Assembly: GCA_023426505.1 (NCBI GenBank)
Contig: JAFAAP010000233.1
Span: 1 to 7,667 of the forward strand
Length of the DNA: 7,667 bases
DNA from: Pseudomonadota bacterium
GTDB taxonomy: Bacteria > Pseudomonadota > Alphaproteobacteria > Rhizobiales > Beijerinckiaceae
Direction of reading: 5' to 3'
Shown: in pieces, positions 6,409-7,667 of the stretch
Numbering within the stretch: position 1 is the first letter of the stretch
How the letters are laid out: each line of letters starts with the position of its first letter
Made by a program: the position numbers and the translations under genes
Notes under the pieces: model-generated
The model's input: only the letters and a program-made list of their open reading frames with translations
Told to the model about the DNA's origin: nothing
The model's database searches: none

Positions 6409-7520
6409 GATTTTTGTCCGTTCTTGTGGGAGGCGAGTGCGAGAACCGCGCGGGCAAGGCGCTCGGCGGCATCCGTGATGCTGGCGCTATGTGCAGCAGC
6501 GGCAGCCCGGGTCAAGCGGTCGGGCTCCGTCAGGAAGGCGCGGAGGTCCGCCGCAAGGCGCTCAGGGGTAAAGTCCGGTTGCGGCAGAACCACGGCAGCC
6601 CCGATATCGCCCAGGGTCCTGGCGTTGGCGGCCTGGTCCTGGTCGATGGCGCCTGGCAGCGGCACGAGGATCGACGGGCGGCCGATCACCGCGAGTTCCG
6701 CCACCGTCGAGGCGCCCGAACGGGCGATCACCAGATGGGCCCGGGCGATGCGCTGCGGCAGGTCCTTGAAGAAGGGCTGGGCCTCGAAATCGACCCCGAG
6801 GCGCTCGTAATGGGCCGTGACCCGCTCCAGGTCCTCCCCCCGGGCCTGCTGGCAGATGTCGAGGCGCGCGCGGATCTCCGGCGGCAGGAGCTCGACCGCC
6901 GGCGGCACCACGTCGCTCATCACCCGGGCGCCCTGGCTGCCGCCGGTGACGAGGAGGCGGAACTTCGTGTCGGCGGTCAGCGCCTCGTAGGGCTGGCGGG
7001 AGGCCTCCAGCACCGCCGGGCGGATCGGGTTACCGGTCTGCTCGACCTTTCCGGGAATGCCGGCCGGAATGCCCTTCACCTGCTCGAAGCCGGTGGCGAT
7101 GAGGGAGGCGCGGCGGGCGAGCAGGCGATTGGCCCGGCCCATGACCCCGTTCGCCTCATGGATCGCGGTCGGAAGCCCCAAGAAGGACGCCGCCAGCACG
7201 GGCGGCACGGTCGGATAGCCGCCGAAGCCGACCACGACCGCGGGCTTGAGCCGGCGGATCGCCGGGATGGCCTTGAGCGTTCCTTGAGCCAGCACCAGGG
7301 CGGCCTTCGCCATCTGGACCGGCGAGCGCCCGGACGGCGTGGCGGAGGGGATCTCGATGATCTCGTCGGCCGGGAACGAGCCCGCATAGGCGTTGGCGCG
7401 CCTGTCGGTGGCGAGCGCCACCCGCGCGCCGGAGGCCTTGAGGGCATTGGCCAGGGCCTCGGCCGGGAAGAGGTGGCCGCCGGTGCCGCCCGCCGTCAGG
7501 AGGATCAGGGGAGCGTTCAT
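6405..7520 (-). CDS. murG: UDP-GlcNAc:lipid I N-acetylglucosaminyltransferase (MurG)
   Basis: MurG is a peripheral GT-B glycosyltransferase at the inner face of the membrane that adds GlcNAc to lipid I, forming lipid II. The 371-residue product shows TAGGTGGHLFPA (9-20, the first G loop), GFGGYPTVPP (98-107), HEANGVMGRANRLLA (121-135), the second G loop TGGSQGARV (192-200) and ARSGASTVAEL (266-276, donor binding) with DQDQAANA (293-300). The acceptor-side motif commonly begins HEQN in this family; here the third position is alanine (A123), a small deviation that I cannot tell from lineage variation. The ATG overlaps the ftsW stop as ATGA, with GGAG eleven bases upstream. The TGA overlaps the murC start. 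Domains are complete. Confidence 0.98.
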   Translation of the reverse strand: MNAPLILLTAGGTGGHLFPAEALANALKASGARVALATDRRANAYAGSFPADEIIEIPSATPSGRSPVQMAKAALVLAQGTLKAIPAIRRLKPAVVVGFGGYPTVPPVLAASFLGLPTAIHEANGVMGRANRLLARRASLIATGFEQVKGIPAGIPGKVEQTGNPIRPAVLEASRQPYEALTADTKFRLLVTGGSQGARVMSDVVPPAVELLPPEIRARLDICQQARGEDLERVTAHYERLGVDFEAQPFFKDLPQRIARAHLVIARSGASTVAELAVIGRPSILVPLPGAIDQDQAANARTLGDIGAAVVLPQPDFTPERLAADLRAFLTEPDRLTRAAAAAHSASITDAAERLARAVLALASHKNGQKS

Positions 7521-7667
7521 CCGCGCGGCCGCTCCGGCGCGAAGTGGTCCATCATCTCGGCGCGGGGGCGCTTGCGGGTGAGCGCCACCAGGAAGCCCAT
7601 GCCGAGCGCGAGCGAGAGCAGCGACGAGCCGCCGTAGGAGATGAAGGGCAGCGTCATGCCCTTGGCG
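7517..7667 (-). CDS. ftsW: Septal peptidoglycan polymerase FtsW, last 49 residues (5' part beyond window)
   Basis: FtsW is a SEDS-family integral membrane glycosyltransferase that polymerises lipid II at the septum together with the transpeptidase FtsI. Only the C-terminal end is visible. The frame entering at 7666 reads AKGMTLPFISYGGSSLLSLA and continues GMGFLVALTRKRP. The GMTLPFISYGGSS segment is the diagnostic SEDS C-terminal motif, followed by the last transmembrane helix (about LLSLALGMGFLVAL) and a short basic cytoplasmic tail RKRPRAEMMDHFAPERPRG. The TGA overlaps the murG ATG as ATGA. RodA shares the motif, but a position directly before murG in a dcw cluster points to FtsW. The missing upstream part cannot be assessed. 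Confidence 0.93.
   Translation of the reverse strand, partial: AKGMTLPFISYGGSSLLSLALGMGFLVALTRKRPRAEMMDHFAPERPRG

Noticed and set aside
5155..6810. Very long plus-strand open frame (about 550 codons) opposite murC and murG
   Set aside because: Its product is rich in Arg, Ala, His and Asp with no recognisable domain, and it is antisense to two clearly conserved genes. Long antisense frames are expected in GC-rich DNA with strong third-position bias.
1..7667. GANTC methylation sites as a cell-cycle signal across the cluster
   Set aside because: Many copies are scattered through the coding regions at about the frequency expected by chance. Only those beside the two gaps are mentioned as leads.
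1..7667. Mobile element, CRISPR array, tRNA/rRNA or an undescribed accessory system
   Set aside because: Every stretch longer than 107 bases is covered by a recognised core dcw gene. No tandem repeats, tRNA-like folds or insertion ends were seen.

Overview
The window is one uninterrupted stretch of the division and cell wall (dcw) cluster of a GC-rich alphaproteobacterium. Everything is transcribed from the minus strand, so the genes read right to left: ftsW (3' end only), murG, murC, murB, ddl, ftsQ, ftsA, ftsZ (5' part only). The gene order, the short type II MurB, the 'MDGGGR' start of FtsQ and the FtsA tail GYISRVGRWIRESF are what I associate with Hyphomicrobiales (Rhizobiales). A Methylobacteriaceae-like relative is my guess, with low confidence, because no marker gene is present to settle it.

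Layout. 7517-7667 holds the last 49 codons of the septal glycan polymerase gene ftsW. 4073-7520 holds murG, murC and murB, each start overlapping the previous stop (ATGA, ATGA, TGATG). A 60-base gap (4013-4072) then precedes ddl (3086-4012). ddl runs into ftsQ (2139-3119), and ftsQ into ftsA (820-2142) through another ATGA overlap. A 107-base gap (713-819) precedes ftsZ, whose first 237 codons reach the left edge. Apart from the two gaps there is no non-coding DNA, and I see no RNA gene, mobile element, CRISPR array or prophage.

How the genes work together. MurC and MurB make the cytoplasmic UDP-MurNAc peptide precursor (alanine ligation and enolpyruvate reduction). Ddl supplies the D-Ala-D-Ala end. 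MurG converts lipid I to lipid II at the inner face of the membrane. FtsW polymerises lipid II at the septum. FtsZ forms the ring, FtsA anchors it to the membrane, and FtsQ links the cytoplasmic ring to the periplasmic synthesis machinery. The overlaps suggest translational coupling, and the two gaps are the obvious places for extra control.

I found no previously undescribed system. The most unusual local signal is in and around ddl: its downstream half has lower GC and less biased codons than its neighbours, and all five TTAA tetranucleotides I could find in the window lie between 3253 and 4076. The two gaps carry small candidate regulatory structures. These are leads only.
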